A DNA stretch of 64,000 nt from Dugong dugon (GCA_030035585.1 CM057474.1:3094501-3158500), one strand, 5' to 3'; shown: positions 36,478 to 49,110, numbered from the stretch's first letter. Numbers and translations are program-made. The notes: generated from the letters alone by a model not told the origin.

Positions 36478-36665
36478 AGTAGTGGCTAAGAGCTTGAGCT
36501 CTGGGGTCAGTGTCCTGGATCTACCTTTCTTAGTTGTAGGATCTCGGGCAAGTTTCTTAACCTCTCTAGACTTCAGTTTCCTCATCTGTAAAGTGAGGAT
36601 TACAGTAGCACATACCCCACAGGGTTGTAGTGCAGACTGGTGCTTGGTTTATAGAAAACTCACCG
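36478..36665 (+). mobile_element. MIR SINE
   Basis: Well-kept MIR: 'gcttgagctctggggtcagt', 'gggcaagtttcttaacctct', 'cagtttcctcatctgtaaag', 'taccccacagggttgtagtg'. Confidence 0.9.
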
Positions 36666-36708
36666 TCATTACTATCGATATTATTTTCTTTTAATATCCA
36701 AAATCAAA

Positions 36709-37768
36709 CCCATTGCTGTCGAGTTGATTCCAACTCATAGTGACTCTATAGGACAGAGTACAATAGCCCCATAGGGTTTCTAAAGCTGTAACCTTTATTT
36801 ATTCAATCTGTATGCTGAGCAAATAACCCTAGAAGCTGGACTATGTGAAAAAAGAACAGGGCATCAGAATTAGAGGAAGACTCATTAACAACCTATGATA
36901 TGCAGATGGCACGGTCTTGCTTTAGGAAAATGGAGACTTGAAGCATTTTCTGATGAAGATCAAAGAATCCATACAGCATTCAGTATAGATTATACCTCAA
37001 CATACAGAAAATAAGCAATGTCATGATAAACAGAGAAAAGACTGAAGTTGTCAAGGATTTCATTTCACTTAGATCCATAATCAACGCCCATGGAAGAGGC
37101 AGTCAAGAAATCAAACGATGTATTGCATTGGGCAAATCTGCTGCAAAAGACCTTTTTAAAGTGTTAAAAAGCAAAGAAGTCACCTTGAGGACTAAGGTTC
37201 ACCTGATCCAAACCATGGTATTTTCAATCACCTCATATGGATGCAAAAGCTGGACAATGAATAAGGAAGGCCAAAGAAGAACTGATGCCTTTGAATTATG
37301 GTGTTGGTGAAGAATATTGAATATACCATGGACTGCCAGAAAGAAAAGACAAATCTGCCTTGGAAGAAGTACAGCCAGAATGCTCCTTAGAAGCCAGGAT
37401 GGTGAGATTTCATCTCATATATTTTGGACGTGTTAGCTGGAGGGACCAGTCCCTGGAGAAGGACATCATGCTTGGTAAAGCAGAGGGTGAGTGAAAGAGA
37501 GGAAGACACTCAGTGAGACGGATTGACACAGTAGCTACAATGATGGGCTCAAGCATAGCAACGATTATGAGGATGGCACAGGACCGGGCAGTGTTTCATT
37601 CTGTCGTACACAGGGTCGCTGTGAGTCGGAACTAACTCAACGGCGCCTGACAACAATAACAATCTTTTCAGAAGCAACACTCTTTCTCCTGCGGAAGGGA
37701 TGGTTGGTTCGAACCACCTGACTTTTAGGTTAGCCACTGAGCTCTTAACCACTGTGCCACCGTGGCTC
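36709..37768 (-). mobile_element. AfroSINE type 1 split by an RTE insertion
   Basis: The tail part lies at 36709-36797 ('tgctgtcgagttgattccaa') and the head part at 37660-37768 ('ggttcgaaccacctgac' to 'gccaccgtggctc'). The break falls inside 'gctgtaacctttat', and 'aatctttt' reappears after the insert, consistent with a short target duplication. Confidence 0.88.
36798..37655 (+). mobile_element. RTE LINE fragment nested in an AfroSINE
   Basis: It begins in the RT at 'attcaatctgtatgctgagc' and runs to 'ggcgcctgacaacaataaca'. The catalytic box reads YADG (36899-36910) instead of YADD. The open piece 37023-37310 covers the C-terminal RTE region. Confidence 0.92.
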
Positions 37769-37789
37769 TTCTTGTTTTAATATGCCACG

Positions 37790-37960
37790 CGATTTTTCTT
37801 ATATTAGACTCATTTACGTTTGTTTTTATTTCCCCCATTAAGCTCCTGAAGAAAAGGGATGGGACTACGTCTTCTTCACCTTTGTATCTTTCTCTGTGTC
37901 TGGCACAGAGCGTTCACTGTACATGGCAGATACCGCGTAAGTGTTTGAAATATCCAGGAA
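37790..37960 (+). mobile_element. Ancient L2 3'-end fragment
   Basis: 'acctttgtatctttctctgt' and 'gtctggcacagagcgttcac' match the usual L2 3' terminal pattern. Confidence 0.5.
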
Positions 37961-39945
37961 CATAATTCTAGTTGCAAGCAATGATAATAAATCGAATTTT
38001 TTGCAAAAGTCTGCTTCAAAGGAAAAAAATATCACTTTCAAGACCACACTTCAATCATTTCCTCCCTCCTACGGTCTACAGGCCCCACCTTAAGCCAGGC
38101 TTCACTTACCTAGTGTTTGGATTTTTAGTCTCCAGACACAGTGCTGCCCTGATAGAGCCAGAGCTGTCTCCACTGAGGCTCGGACCACGTCCTATCCTCC
38201 TTCATGACATATGGAACCTTTCAAGCCCACGACTTGGGTTCTTACAGCTAAACTATTTATGACATCCTGGCTCTGTCTGAGGACCTGGTCTCTGTCTAAT
38301 GTTCATAGAAAGTGGGATTTGCAAGGTTTAAATTTCATAAGTCCCATACTACTAATCATGTAAACTAATAATAAATTATATGGTGTCATTAGACAAGTCT
38401 GAAATCTCTTCTAACTCTCCATTTTAAGCAGTAAACTTTGCTAAAACACTTTTTTTTTTTTTTTATTGTTCTTGTCTGGGGGCATCTGGATTGAATGACT
38501 GAATGGCTGGAACAAGTGAAGCTGGGTGTGTTTAGTGAGAATGTATTTGCTCTAGAACACTTGGGTCCAAGAAATGTCACATTCTTTTATTTGTTCAAGA
38601 TAAAAGTAAATCTGATTCTGAGCTTTATCTCCCCATGGTGCTGAGAAATTCAACCTCAGGTTTTGGGGAACTCTTTCCCATTCCTGAAGATTATTCAAAC
38701 TCTTAAAAGCAGGAGGGTGTTTTCACAGTTTAGATATTAGGGACCGGGCATGTCTGATTGCAAAGAACTGGCTGTCCACGTCTGGCGGGTGGGAGAGACG
38801 GCCTTTCAGAGACAACTCTGACTTCATGTCTGGTACCAGCCTGCACAGGCTTCCGCGTTGGCGCCCCATCAGAGTTCAGTGTGTCTATTCTGTAACAGAC
38901 TCTGGGCTCTCCCATTCTTGAAAACCAACCCCTTCTCAATTTGTCCCCTTCCCCTCAGCTTCTGCTTGTCCCAGTCTTAGAGGTTTGCTCTAGGACCTCC
39001 TCCAGCCCACATCGTCAAAAAAGAGTCCTGCTATTTCTCCCTGTGAGCAAGAGGAGACTCTAGGATGAAGATGCTTGGATGAAAGTGTAAGGAAGAGGGG
39101 AAAATTCTTACTCTGACCTCACACCATAGGGAAAATAAGATAGAGTTTAATGTCTGTATAAATCATTCTGCTGTGGATTTTACTAAAGCCCTTGCCTCAG
39201 CACAGTGCCCTTTTCCGACCAGCCTCAGAAATGTGGGCAGAACGGCCTGCTCCAAGAAGACAACTGGCTGGGCAGGAGTAACCTGGACGTATGCTCTGCC
39301 TGCAGGGAGTGGACAGAACCTTGCTTTTTTTGGGACAATGGAAACCTCCAAGGGACCAGATTGTGACTGAGATCTGGATTCTCATTTGGGAAATATGTGC
39401 TTCATCTGTGAGGTATTTCCTAAAACAACCAGGGAGGATTTGATGCTGGTCCTTCTTATCTTCTTTGTGATAAGTCTGTGTTTTAGCTGATACTGAACGC
39501 TTGTCTACTCTGTACAGGGAATGACAAAGCAGTTTCTTGCGTAGACCTCTGCCCTCTTGAATTAAACGAACAGCTTAATTTAATGGACTCATTTTGTTGA
39601 TAACATATTCGAGTAAAGCGTTTTAAGTCTTAGAGTAAAATTTCACAGTTTTGGCTAATGCTCAGGAATTACTGTGAATTCTTTAAAAGTAAGCTAGGGA
39701 TTATTTAAAGACATATAGCTGTATTAGCTTCAATCTCAAGTAGCAATAAATTGGACTAATAAGTGAAGAATAAAGAATAAAACAGCACCAAACAGGACAG
39801 GTTTTGGGTGCAATCTATCAGGTCTCAGTTCTTTTCTGCTATTGTCTTGCTTCTCCCATCTTCCATGTAGATTCATGGGTATTGATTTATTATTATTTTT
39901 TAAACTGAATATAGGTCAATTTTCAAGCATGTTCTTCATGTCCTT
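37961..39945. other. Intergenic DNA, no feature assigned
   Basis: A T run at 38450-38464 and GC-richer patches near 38.8 and 39.25 kb. No gene or named repeat recognised. Confidence 0.35.
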
Positions 39946-39949
39946 CAAT

Positions 39950-40190
39950 CAGGGGTCAGCAACCTATGGTCTGCAGGCAAAACCTGGCCTTTTGTCCTTT
40001 TTTTTTTTTTTTTTTTTGGTAAATTAAGTTTTCTTGGAATATAGCCACAACTATCCACTTATGTATTATCTACGGAGGCTCTGGATCTACAATGACAGAG
40101 TTGAGTAGTCATAACAGAGACAGTATAGTCTGCAGATCCTAAAATACTTACCATTTGGCCCTTTACAGAAAAAAATTTGCCAACCTTTGC
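39950..40190. mobile_element. hAT-type (MER1 group) DNA transposon fossil
   Basis: The ends are near-inverted: 'caggggtcagcaacctatgg' and 'aatttgccaacctttgcct'. The body has 'ggaatatagccacaactatc' and 'gactga'-type interior typical of the MER1-group element with a paying 'ctttacagaaaaa' near the right end. It holds a T run of 22 at 39998-40018. Confidence 0.6.
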
Positions 40191-40599
40191 CTTAAATATA
40201 TAACAATAAAAAATTCATGCCTAGTTCCTGTTTGAAGTAGGGAAATGGACACAAGCATTTTCTTATCCTCTCCTCTAATATCCCAATAAAATGGTGGAAA
40301 AGTGAGTAGACTGGGACTGGAAGGGAGACTATACAAAGATGAGAGAGTTTAATAAACTTCTGGAAGTTGGAAAGGCACTGGAAGCTTAACAACAGCATAA
40401 AAGTTTAAAAAGCACAATACCAGAATATCCATGGCAGAACTCAGGAGGTTACCAGAGTCTGGGATTTCAGATATAATGGAGGGCACAAACAAGATGGGGC
40501 AGGAGGCGCTTAAAATATTGGGTCAAAAGCATGATCCATTAAAGGAAAAAAAATCAATAAAATGTACTTCATAAAAAATTTTTAAAAATTTTATTCTGG

Positions 40600-41560
40600 A
40601 AAGGCCCTGCTAAAGAGGAGAAAATATTTGTAAATCACATATCTGTCAAGTGACACGTATCCAGAATACACAAAGAACTCTTTAAGTAAGAGTAAGAAAA
40701 CAAACACTCCAATCAGTAAATGCACAAAAGCCATTGCCAAAGAGAACATACACATGGCAAATAAGCATATGAAAAGATGTTCAGCATCATTAGCTATTAA
40801 ACCAGTATTAAACCCGTTGCCCTTGAGTATCTGACTCATAGCAACCCTTTACAACAGAGTAGACCTCCCTCATAGGCTTTCCAAGGCTGTAATCTTTATG
40901 GAAGTAGACTACCGTATCCTTCTCCTGTGGAGCTCTTGGTAGGTTCGACTCTCAGACCTTTCACTTAGCAACCGAGCATTTAACCACTGCACCACTAGGG
41001 TTCCTTCGTTAGCTATTAGGGAAATCCAAGTTAAATTCACTGCACATCTATTAGAATGATTAAAATAAAAAATACGGACAATACCAAGTGCTGACAAGGA
41101 TGCAGCACAACTGGATATTTCATGCATTGCTTGTAGAAGTGTAAAATGTACAGCCACACTGGAAAACAGTTTGGCGTTTTCTTAAAGTTAAACATAAAGT
41201 TACCATATGACCCACTTTACTGGGTATTTGTCCTAGAAAAATGACACTTATATTCACACAAAAACCTGTATGTGAATGTTCACAGCATCTTTATTCGTAG
41301 AAGCCAAAAGTTAGAAACAACCTAAATGCCCTTCAACTGGTGAATGAATAAACAAACTGTGGTAATCCATACAACGGGACACTATTCAGCAGAAATTATT
41401 GATAATTTACTGATAATTTCAGAAGAAATTATTGATACGCATAACAATTTAGATGACTCTTAAGAGCATTATGGTGAATGAGAAAAGGCGATCTCAAAAC
41501 GTTACATTCTATATGATTCCATTTATATAACATTCGAGAAATGAGGAGGCAGTTGGGAGA
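40600..41560 (+). mobile_element. Old L1 3' end, interrupted by AfroSINE
   Basis: ORF2 C-terminal region ('acatggcaaataagcatatg', 'caagtgctgacaaggatgca', 'ccatatgacccactttactg') and 3' UTR ('ctatatgattccatttatat'). Decayed and without an open frame. Confidence 0.85.
40811..41005 (-). mobile_element. AfroSINE type 1 inserted in old L1
   Basis: Antisense, 'aacccgttgcccttgagtat' to 'gcaccactagggttcc'. The target repeat 'ttagctatta' lies at 40790-40799 and 41009-41018. Confidence 0.93.
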
Positions 41561-42548
41561 TCCACTTCACCTTGGGGGTTAGGTCCATAAAAACCTGCAT
41601 GGATTCACTAGAGGCCCAAAGCACCGACCCCCAGCCCCAATGCTTTTGTATTGTGTTAACTCCGCCTAGTACCTACTCTCTAACCCTCCCTGCAGCTCAG
41701 CCCTGGAGAAAGGAGGAAGGTACCCCAAATCGAAATATTGTTTCCTCAATACTGGTGAAATGAGGGCAGGGGACAGAAGTCGAAAATAGATTCAGATACT
41801 ATTTTAAAGTTAAATTATTAAATTAAACCCACTTTGGGAGCACTCAGTGCTTAACTACTTAAGCAAAAACTTACTTGATGGGGCAAAGTATTTATTTAGT
41901 AAACGTAGCGTGACCTTCCTGGCTTTTACCACTCCTTGGTCTAAGGGCAGAACGTCTTCTACCTAGGGCTCTTCAGGTCTCTTTGATGCAGAAAACAACA
42001 GACCTGTTGAAAAGTCTTCTCCAGGGGGACCCTGGGTTTGGATCAGATCAGATAACTAGGTCTGCAGTTACTCGTCCTGGGGACCTCCTGCAAGAGCAGG
42101 GTCTGGTTTGAACTCATCTCTCGGCTGCTCAGGAAACAGCAATTGCAATGACCCCACCCACCTGACTTGGCAGGAAGTTCAATGACTTTAATCCTCTGCT
42201 CATTAATATCTGTGCTGGTGGACAGTTCCAAGGTGATTCAGCTGCTTTTTGGGATACGGGCAAATTTGTAGGTCAGGGCACAATTGGCCAGTTTGCCTGT
42301 CATTCCATATCAAATATTCCTCGCTCCTTTTCACGTTTGTCTGATTGGGAACTTTGGAATATCTTTGACTTCCCAGACACAATTAATTTGCCTACTATAG
42401 ATAATTCTCAGGTATAATTAGACAAGGATCACCTAGTATTTTACAAATACCATTCAAGTGTAGCATACTCAAGTTTAAAACAGGGTACTACTTGAATTAC
42501 TAGCAAAACACAAATAGAAGAAATAACGAAAACAAGCAGTCAGGCACC
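41561..42548. other. Intergenic DNA, no feature assigned
   Basis: No recognised repeat or gene. Confidence 0.35.
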
Positions 42549-42748
42549 GGAGTCCCTGGGTGGTGCGAAAGGTTAACGTGCTTGCTGCTAACTGAAAGGT
42601 TGGAAGTTTGAGTCTACCTAGAGGAACTTTGGAAGAAACCCCTGGAGATCTACTTCTGAAAAATCAGCCATTGAAAACCCTATGGAGTACAGTTCTACTC
42701 TGACACACGTGGGGTTGCCGTAAGTCACAAACGACTGGACGGCAGCTG
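42549..42748 (+). mobile_element. AfroSINE, type 2
   Basis: 'ggagtccctgggtggtgcga' to 'aacgactggacggcagctg', with body 'aaaatcagccattgaaaacc'. Confidence 0.93.
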
Positions 42749-43103
42749 CTACCGCTCCTTAAAGGTCTTATGCTCCAGGTTGGAGACGGTGAGTGAGAGC
42801 ACCGGTAAGTTGTACACTTGAAGACAATGGTGGAGTCTTTTAGAATCTTTTATGCCTTCAATGAGCAGATTTTTTTAAAAATATATTCCAACAGGTTTAA
42901 AAATTGTTAGAGGACCACAGAAATAAAGTTGTAAATTGGGCTTATCCTGTAAAAACTGGAATAATCGGTTTTTGTAAGTTAACTATGCTGCCCCGTATCT
43001 GTTAGTTGCTTCACTGCGTACAGAGCAGTGGCTTTACATGACCCTGGCATTTTGCTGACGAAATTGTAAAAGGACTGGAGCACAGAAAAAAGTTTATGAT
43101 ATT

Positions 43104-43225
43104 TTGAAGCAGACGGTTGGGTTCAAGTTTGGCCTCTGTCAGTTACTAGCTACATGACTTAGCCTCTCCGAGATTTGGTTTCTTCATCTGTTGAAAGCAC
43201 TTTGTAACAGTAAAGAAAATGCTAG
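43104..43225 (+). mobile_element. MIR-like ancient SINE
   Basis: 'cagttactagctacatgact' and 'gagatttggtttcttcatct' match the MIR core. Confidence 0.7.
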
Positions 43226-43990
43226 TTATTACCCGGAAGGATTTTTCTATGATTAGCAAATAGCTGCTGCTCTTTCCTATCAAGGGCTTAAGGAGAACAT
43301 GTTATTATAAAAACTCCTTGGCATGAGTTGGACACCGAGTGACTGTCATAGTTGAGAACTGCTTACTCAACCTTGAAGCTGGCACTTCCTTGTATTTGGA
43401 GTCCCTCCAGTTTGGTCTCTTTACTCTGATGGGTATTTTAAGGAGGCAGAACCCAGCCTTTGCTTTCTTTTAATGTTAAATCCACACTAAGAGGAAATTA
43501 AGACAGAATTGCTCCATCACCTGCTGCCTTCAGAAAACTGCTGAATGGGACTTCTCGTTCTAGATGCCAGCTTGGGTGGCTCCACCGTTTAGTTCTGTGG
43601 ATCTCAAACAGACCTCAGGATTGTCTAATCTGGCCACACCCTAGAACCACACAACGAAAACCACAGTGGTGAAAACCTGTTTGACAAGCATCTTGGTTTC
43701 CAGCAAAGATCTTTTGTTAAATCAACACTTCAAAGACCAGTAATTTTTAGAATCTTACCCACAGCACCAGCAAAGGAAACAAAATGAGTTTATGCAACTT
43801 CATTGTTTGCCAATGGAGGGATTGTAACAAACACATTGACCCAACTTTTTAAATTTAAGCTTGTACTGGTTTATCACTTAGACTATTTTCCCCATTTATG
43901 AGGTACTTGCATATGCACTATCATCATACGGTGTTCTTCAGGAAGGGTCGGAGATAGTTACTCTGTTTTAGAGATTTGGATTTTCCAGCC
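43226..43990. other. Intergenic DNA, no feature assigned
   Basis: Nothing recognised. Confidence 0.3.
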
Positions 43991-44004
43991 AGTAAAGGTA
44001 GACT

Positions 44005-44202
44005 AGGAGCCTGCATGGGGCAAGTGGTTTGCAATTGGCTGCTAAACTGAAGGTGGCAATTTGAACCCACCCAGCGACTCTGGGGAAGCAAGGCCAGGTG
44101 ATCTCCTTCCATAAAGATTACAGCCAAGAAAACCCTATGGAGAAGTTCTACTGGGGTCACCAGGAGTCGGGGGCTGACTCGACAGCAGCTAACAACAACG
44201 AC
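44005..44202 (+). mobile_element. AfroSINE with RTE-like AAC tail and target-site duplication
   Basis: Head 'aggagcctgcatggggcaag', tail 'ctgactcgacagcagctaac' then 'aacaacgac'. An 11-base direct repeat 'aaaggtagact' lies at 43994-44004 and 44203-44213. The AAC tail is the same type as on RTE copies, which links the SINE to RTE machinery. Confidence 0.92.
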
Positions 44203-44469
44203 AAAGGTAGACTGGGACTAGAAACCTCACTGTTTCTAGGGACGGAGGAAGGATCATGAAGTTTCTCAGAAAAAATTAAAATCCAACCACGGAGTGGGAT
44301 GAAAAGACTTGTGTGCTGGGCAATGGCTAGGACTTCTTTCTTACCACAGCACCAACAATAACGACACTCGCAACAGCTCAGCCCCTCCAGTCCACGATGA
44401 CACCCGTAAGAGGCAGCAGCCAGGGTTCAGTTCAGCAAGGAGGGTACCATTGCTTTCTTCCCTTGCTGC

Positions 44470-44700
44470 AGAGAAGCAGCATAGCATAATCATCAAGAGC
44501 ATGGACTTTAATGTCATAGTGTCCCAACTCTGCTACCTGCTAGCTTGTGTGCTGTTGGGGAAAGTGACTTAATCTTTTAAAGCCCCTGCTTCTGTAACAT
44601 GGGGATAATAATATCTCCTTTATTGGACTGTTGAAAGGATTAAATGAAATAATGACCTTAATAAAATCTGGCGCGAGGTCTGCTGTAGCACTCTTGAGGA
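44470..44700 (+). mobile_element. MIR SINE
   Basis: 'agagcatggactttaatgtc', 'ctctgctacctgctagcttg' and 'aacatggggataataatatc' in MIR order. Confidence 0.8.
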
Positions 44701-45753
44701 GCATGAAAAGAATAGAAGATGGGATGGCAGAAATCTGTGACATAGCGCATGTAACATACTGCATGTTCGGCTGTTGGTCTGGATCTGCAAGGTCGTGGTC
44801 CTCTGGCTGAATAAGCACACAGATGCGTTTTGTTTGCCTGACAGAAGGGTAGCCCACCCAGTATCTAGGATGCAAAACAACTTTTCTGAGGCAAGTAAAA
44901 CAAGGCTAAGAATATGCCTTGCTTATGACTAAAAGATGTTGCATTTAATTTTTTTCTTCCAGTTTGTTAGTTCGGGGCTTCATTCTAGTGTCTTCTCTTA
45001 GTTGGGCAGTGTGATGGGTCCCTCCAAATCTTGTCACTTCATCACAAGTAAGATATGAGAGAGATAGACCATAGGAGTGAATGCCTGCCAAAGGGAAAAA
45101 CTGGGGGAGTTGCGCCAATTTCATTGTTTCTACATTCCTTTCAGTTGGTAATTCTTTATTGTACGCCTTTGTCTCGTTGTACCAGGAGACCATTGATGCA
45201 GTCATGTACAAATGTAGCTGAGGGCGTAGTCAGGGAAGATTTTGTTGGAAAAATATTTTTCTTGAATTTTTCCTCAACATGAATTCAAGGAAAAAGATTG
45301 TGGCTTGGCTGAGGATGGGAACGGAAGGAGCGAAGGAATTAATAAACAGAGAATATCACTTTTTCATATGGGGATATCTGAACTTTACATTACTACAAAG
45401 AATTATTTATACTACTGGGAAGTCCTTTCCGTTTGTGAATTTTTGTTCCGTGGTTCAGAAATTCAATTGTTTCCTCCTGGAGTAGATTATACACGTTGGT
45501 CACTTCGGTCTGCAAATTATAGCCATTTAGAGTAAGTACTCAATGGCTTGAACTTCTCCCTAGGTAGCAGTAGGGTTGCAATACTAACCCAGGCCTTTCT
45601 TGAATATCCAGGAACAGTGCATCAAATACAGAAATTTCTACAAAAAGGATAGCCTATATTACCAGGGCAAAGCCTATCTTTTTGGGTCTCAGGAACGGGT
45701 AGATCAAGGATCTGCCATCTCACCTTTATTATAGTAGTAGAAACCAAGTCACC
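44701..45753. other. Intergenic DNA, mostly unassigned
   Basis: No gene found. The last 150-170 bases before 45754 may already belong to the ERV remnant. Confidence 0.35.
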
Positions 45754-47650
45754 ATGTGGCCTGAGCTGCCCATCCTGAACTGGGTGTTGTCTGACCTACA
45801 GAGCCATAAAGCTGGACGTGCTCGGCAGCACTCCATCATTAAATGGAAGTGGTATACACGAGATCTGGCCCGAGCAGGACCTGGCGGTACAAGTAAGGTG
45901 CATCAGGAAGTGGCCAAAATGCCCATGTTCTCCACTCCTGGCATATTATCTGCCTTCTCCCAGTCTGCACCTATGGCCTCCTGGGGAGTTCCTTATGAGC
46001 AGTTGACTGAGGAAGAGAAAACTCATGCCTGATTTACAAATGGTTCTGTGGGATATGCAGGCGCCACTCGGAAGTGGACGGCAGCAGCACTGCAGCCCCT
46101 TTCTGGGACCTCGCTGAAGGACAGTGGGGAAGGGAAGTCCTCCCAATTTTGTTCATTTTGTTTGTTAGGAGAAATGGCCAGATGTGCAATTGTATGCTGA
46201 TTCCTGGGCTGTGGCCAATGGTTTGGCTGGGTGGTCAGGGACTTGGAAGGAACGTGATTGGGAAATTGGTGACAAGGAGGTATGGGGAAGAGGTATGTGG
46301 ATAGACCTCTCTGAATGGGCCAGAGAAGTGAAGGTATTTGTGTCTCATGTGAATTCTCACCAAAGGGTGACCTTGGTAAAGGAGGATTTTAACAATCAAG
46401 TGGATAGGAAGGCACGTTCTGTGGAATCCAATCATGTCTTTCCGCAACCACTCTTGTTATTGCCCAATGGGCTCATGAACAAAGTGGTCATGGTGACAAG
46501 GACGGAGTTTACGCATGGGCCCAGCAACATGGACTTCCACTCACCAAGCTGACTTGGCTACAGCTACTGCTGAGTGCGCAATTTTCCAGCAGCAGAGAAC
46601 AACACTGGGTCCTCGATATGGCACCATTTCTCAAGGTGATCAGCCAGCAACCTGGTGACAGGTTGATTACACTGGACTGCTTCCCTCATGAAAGAGAAAT
46701 GTTTCGTTCTTAACTAGGACACTTACTCTGGACATGAATTTGCCTTCCCTGCAAACAATGCTTCTGCCAAAACTACCATCCGTGGACTCACAGAATGCCT
46801 CATCCTCTGTCGTGGTATCCCACACAGCATCACCTCAGATCAAGGAATTCACTTCATAGCAAATGAAGTACGGCAATGGGTCCATGCTCATAGAATTCAC
46901 TGGTCCTACCATGTTCGCCACCATCCTGAAGCAGCTGGCTTGATAGAAAGATAGAATAGCCTTCTGAAGACACAATTACGGCACCAGGCAGGTGGAAAAA
47001 CTTTGCAGATTTGGGGCATTGTTCTCCAATATATGGTGCTGTTTCTCCCATAGCCAGGATTCATGGTGCCAGGGATCGAGGGTGGAAAGGAGAATGGCAC
47101 CACACACTATCACCCCTAGTGACTTACTGGTAAAAGTTTTACTTCCTGTCCCTGTGACCCTAAGCTGTTCATGTCTGGAGATCTTAGTTCCAAAGGGAGG
47201 AATGCTCACACCTGGAGACCCAACACAGATTCCAATGAACTGGAAGTTAAGAATGCCATCTGGCCACTTTGAGCTCCTCATGCCTCTGGATCAACAGGCA
47301 AAGAAGGGAGTTATCATATTGGCTGGTGTGATTGATCGTGACCACCCGTGGGAAATTGGACTAATATTACATAATGGAGGTTAAAAAAGAATATGTCTGG
47401 AATATAGGAGATCCCTTAGGCCTTCTCAGTACTGCCATGCCCTGTGATTAAAGTCAATGGAAAACTACAGCAACCCACTTCAGCCATGACTACTAATGGC
47501 CAAGACCCTTTAGGAATGAAAATTTGGGTTATCCCATTAGGCAAAGAACCATGACCAGCTGGGGTGCTTGCTGAGGGTAAAGGGAATATGGAATGGGAAT
47601 GGGTGGTGGAAGAAGGTAGAGTTCTAAATACCAGTTATGACCACGTAACC
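45754..47650 (+). pseudogene. ERVL-type endogenous retrovirus pol remnant (RNase H, integrase, dUTPase)
   Basis: An old, inactive retroviral pol remnant. Order along the + strand: an RT/RNase H-side piece (45754-46032), an RNase H piece (46184-46552, with VFVSHVNSHQ), an integrase core with SDQGIHF near 46829 and HHPEAAGLIE near 46919, and an integrase C-terminal plus dUTPase piece (46992-47384, with GVIDRDHPWEIG). A dUTPase after integrase is the ERVL layout. The pieces occupy all three frames, and in-frame stops such as TAG 46952-46954 break the integrase. No gag, env or clear LTR was found next to it. It is a fossil with no coding capacity. Confidence 0.85.
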
Positions 47651-48180
47651 AGTTGCAGAAATGAGGACTGTTTGTTTTTTAGAATTGAAACGTATTACTT
47701 AAGAAAGGAGTGAATTTCTCTTCACTAAAATCATTCATGGGTCAATCAATATTTTTTTGAGTGAATGTTAAGTGCCAGGCACTATTTTAGGCACTGAACT
47801 ATAGCAAGGAATAAACTAAAAAAACCCAAAGGCTTGATAGCCATTAATCTGGGATGTTATAGGACATCTTTGTAATTGAAGAGGAAAGTTACATTGTTAT
47901 TTCCATGAGATTTTTGTTTTTGTTTTTCCCTACTTAAGATTGTATGCTTTTATTCATTTGAGGAAAAATGAATGAAAACAGCAAGATCAAAAATTCTTTC
48001 TATCATTTACAATTAAAGTAAGTTCCTTTGGGACAATGATCTAGCTTTTATTTTCCCCCAGTGCTAATGAATAGCTGTGTAAAAATAGATGCTCAGTTCT
48101 GGATTTTGGCCCTAGCAAACCCAAGAGAAAGGTAACAATGGTGATGAGTTTTCAATCACTTTAGCCAAATTTAAAAAACA
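47651..48180. other. Intergenic DNA, possible old repeat tail
   Basis: 'gtgaatgttaagtgccaggc' near 47760 resembles a common ancient-repeat end. Otherwise unassigned. Confidence 0.3.
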
Positions 48181-48185
48181 AAACA

Positions 48186-48339
48186 AAACCCATTACCATG
48201 GAGTTGATTCTGACTCATAGCAAACCTATAGGACACAGTAGAACTGCTCCATAGGGTTTCCAAAGAGCACCTGATGGATTTGATTACCGACCTTTTGGTC
48301 AGCAGCTAAGCTCTTAACCACTGCACCACCAGGGCCCCC
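48186..48339 (-). mobile_element. AfroSINE, short subtype
   Basis: 'gggtttccaaagagcacctg' shows the middle deletion. It ends 'gcaccaccagggcccc'. Confidence 0.93.
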
Positions 48340-48344
48340 AGTAA

Positions 48345-49110
48345 GTCTGCCCTTCTCAATTGTTTCAGTCAATCAAGGTATTTTTAATCTAACCTTTCAC
48401 TTCAAACACATTAGCTTTCACCCTAACCTGTATACCCATACCCCGTACTCGTTGTGAGTTGATTCCGACTCGTAGGGATCCTATAGGATAGAGTAGAGTT
48501 GCCCCATATGGTTTCCAAAGAGCAGCTGGTGGATTCAAACTGTCGACCTTTTGGTTAGCAGCCCATCTCTTAACCACTGCATCATCAGGGCTCCAAACTG
48601 TATACATCTGCATAGTTGATAACATACCTTGCGTATCTTCATTCAAATCACTGGTAAAAATGTTAGAGAGAATAGAAGTAGTTACAATGTCTTCCTGTTA
48701 GCCTTCCATCAAACCATTTATCTGCATTATTATGGAACCAGAAACGAAGCTGACTGTAGTGTTATCAATGCAATTTAAAAAATCCTATTTACCCAGATAT
48801 CATGAAAGATTTCGGGAGATGACTTACAAAGATCAAGGCACTATGTCTGCAGCATGTGTTGTTCTGCTCAGTAAAAAAAAGTATCCTTTGTCATTACAGT
48901 ACTTATGATCCCCCAGCAATCACTATTTCATTTCCTATGTGCTCAAAAACTGTATTCAAGAATTCATTCTAGCAATTTTAGAGAATCCAAATTTACTTAC
49001 TTTTGAAAATTGGAACATCTTCCATTTCTAATCTTTTGTCACCTTCCCAATCTCCATGACTTCTCTAAAATTACTGACAGTATTTCCATGATAATAATTG
49101 CTTTGGTGCC
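48345..49110 (-). mobile_element. Ancient L3/CR1-type LINE relic
   Basis: Antisense CR1 reverse transcriptase pattern: 'tcactggtaaaaatgttaga', 'atatcatgaaagatttcggg', 'gcactatgtctgcagcatgt', 'tctccatgacttctctaaaa' in the expected order. Very old and interrupted by an AfroSINE. Confidence 0.55.
48441..48594 (-). mobile_element. AfroSINE, short subtype, inside the L3/CR1 relic
   Basis: 'ggtttccaaagagcagctgg' marks the middle deletion. Imperfect flanking repeats 'acctgtatac' (48426-48435) and 'aactgtatac' (48596-48605) support insertion here. Confidence 0.92.

Noticed and set aside
46184..46552. 122-codon open frame as a possible host gene
   Set aside because: It encodes part of an ERVL-type RNase H and lies among frameshifted pol pieces.
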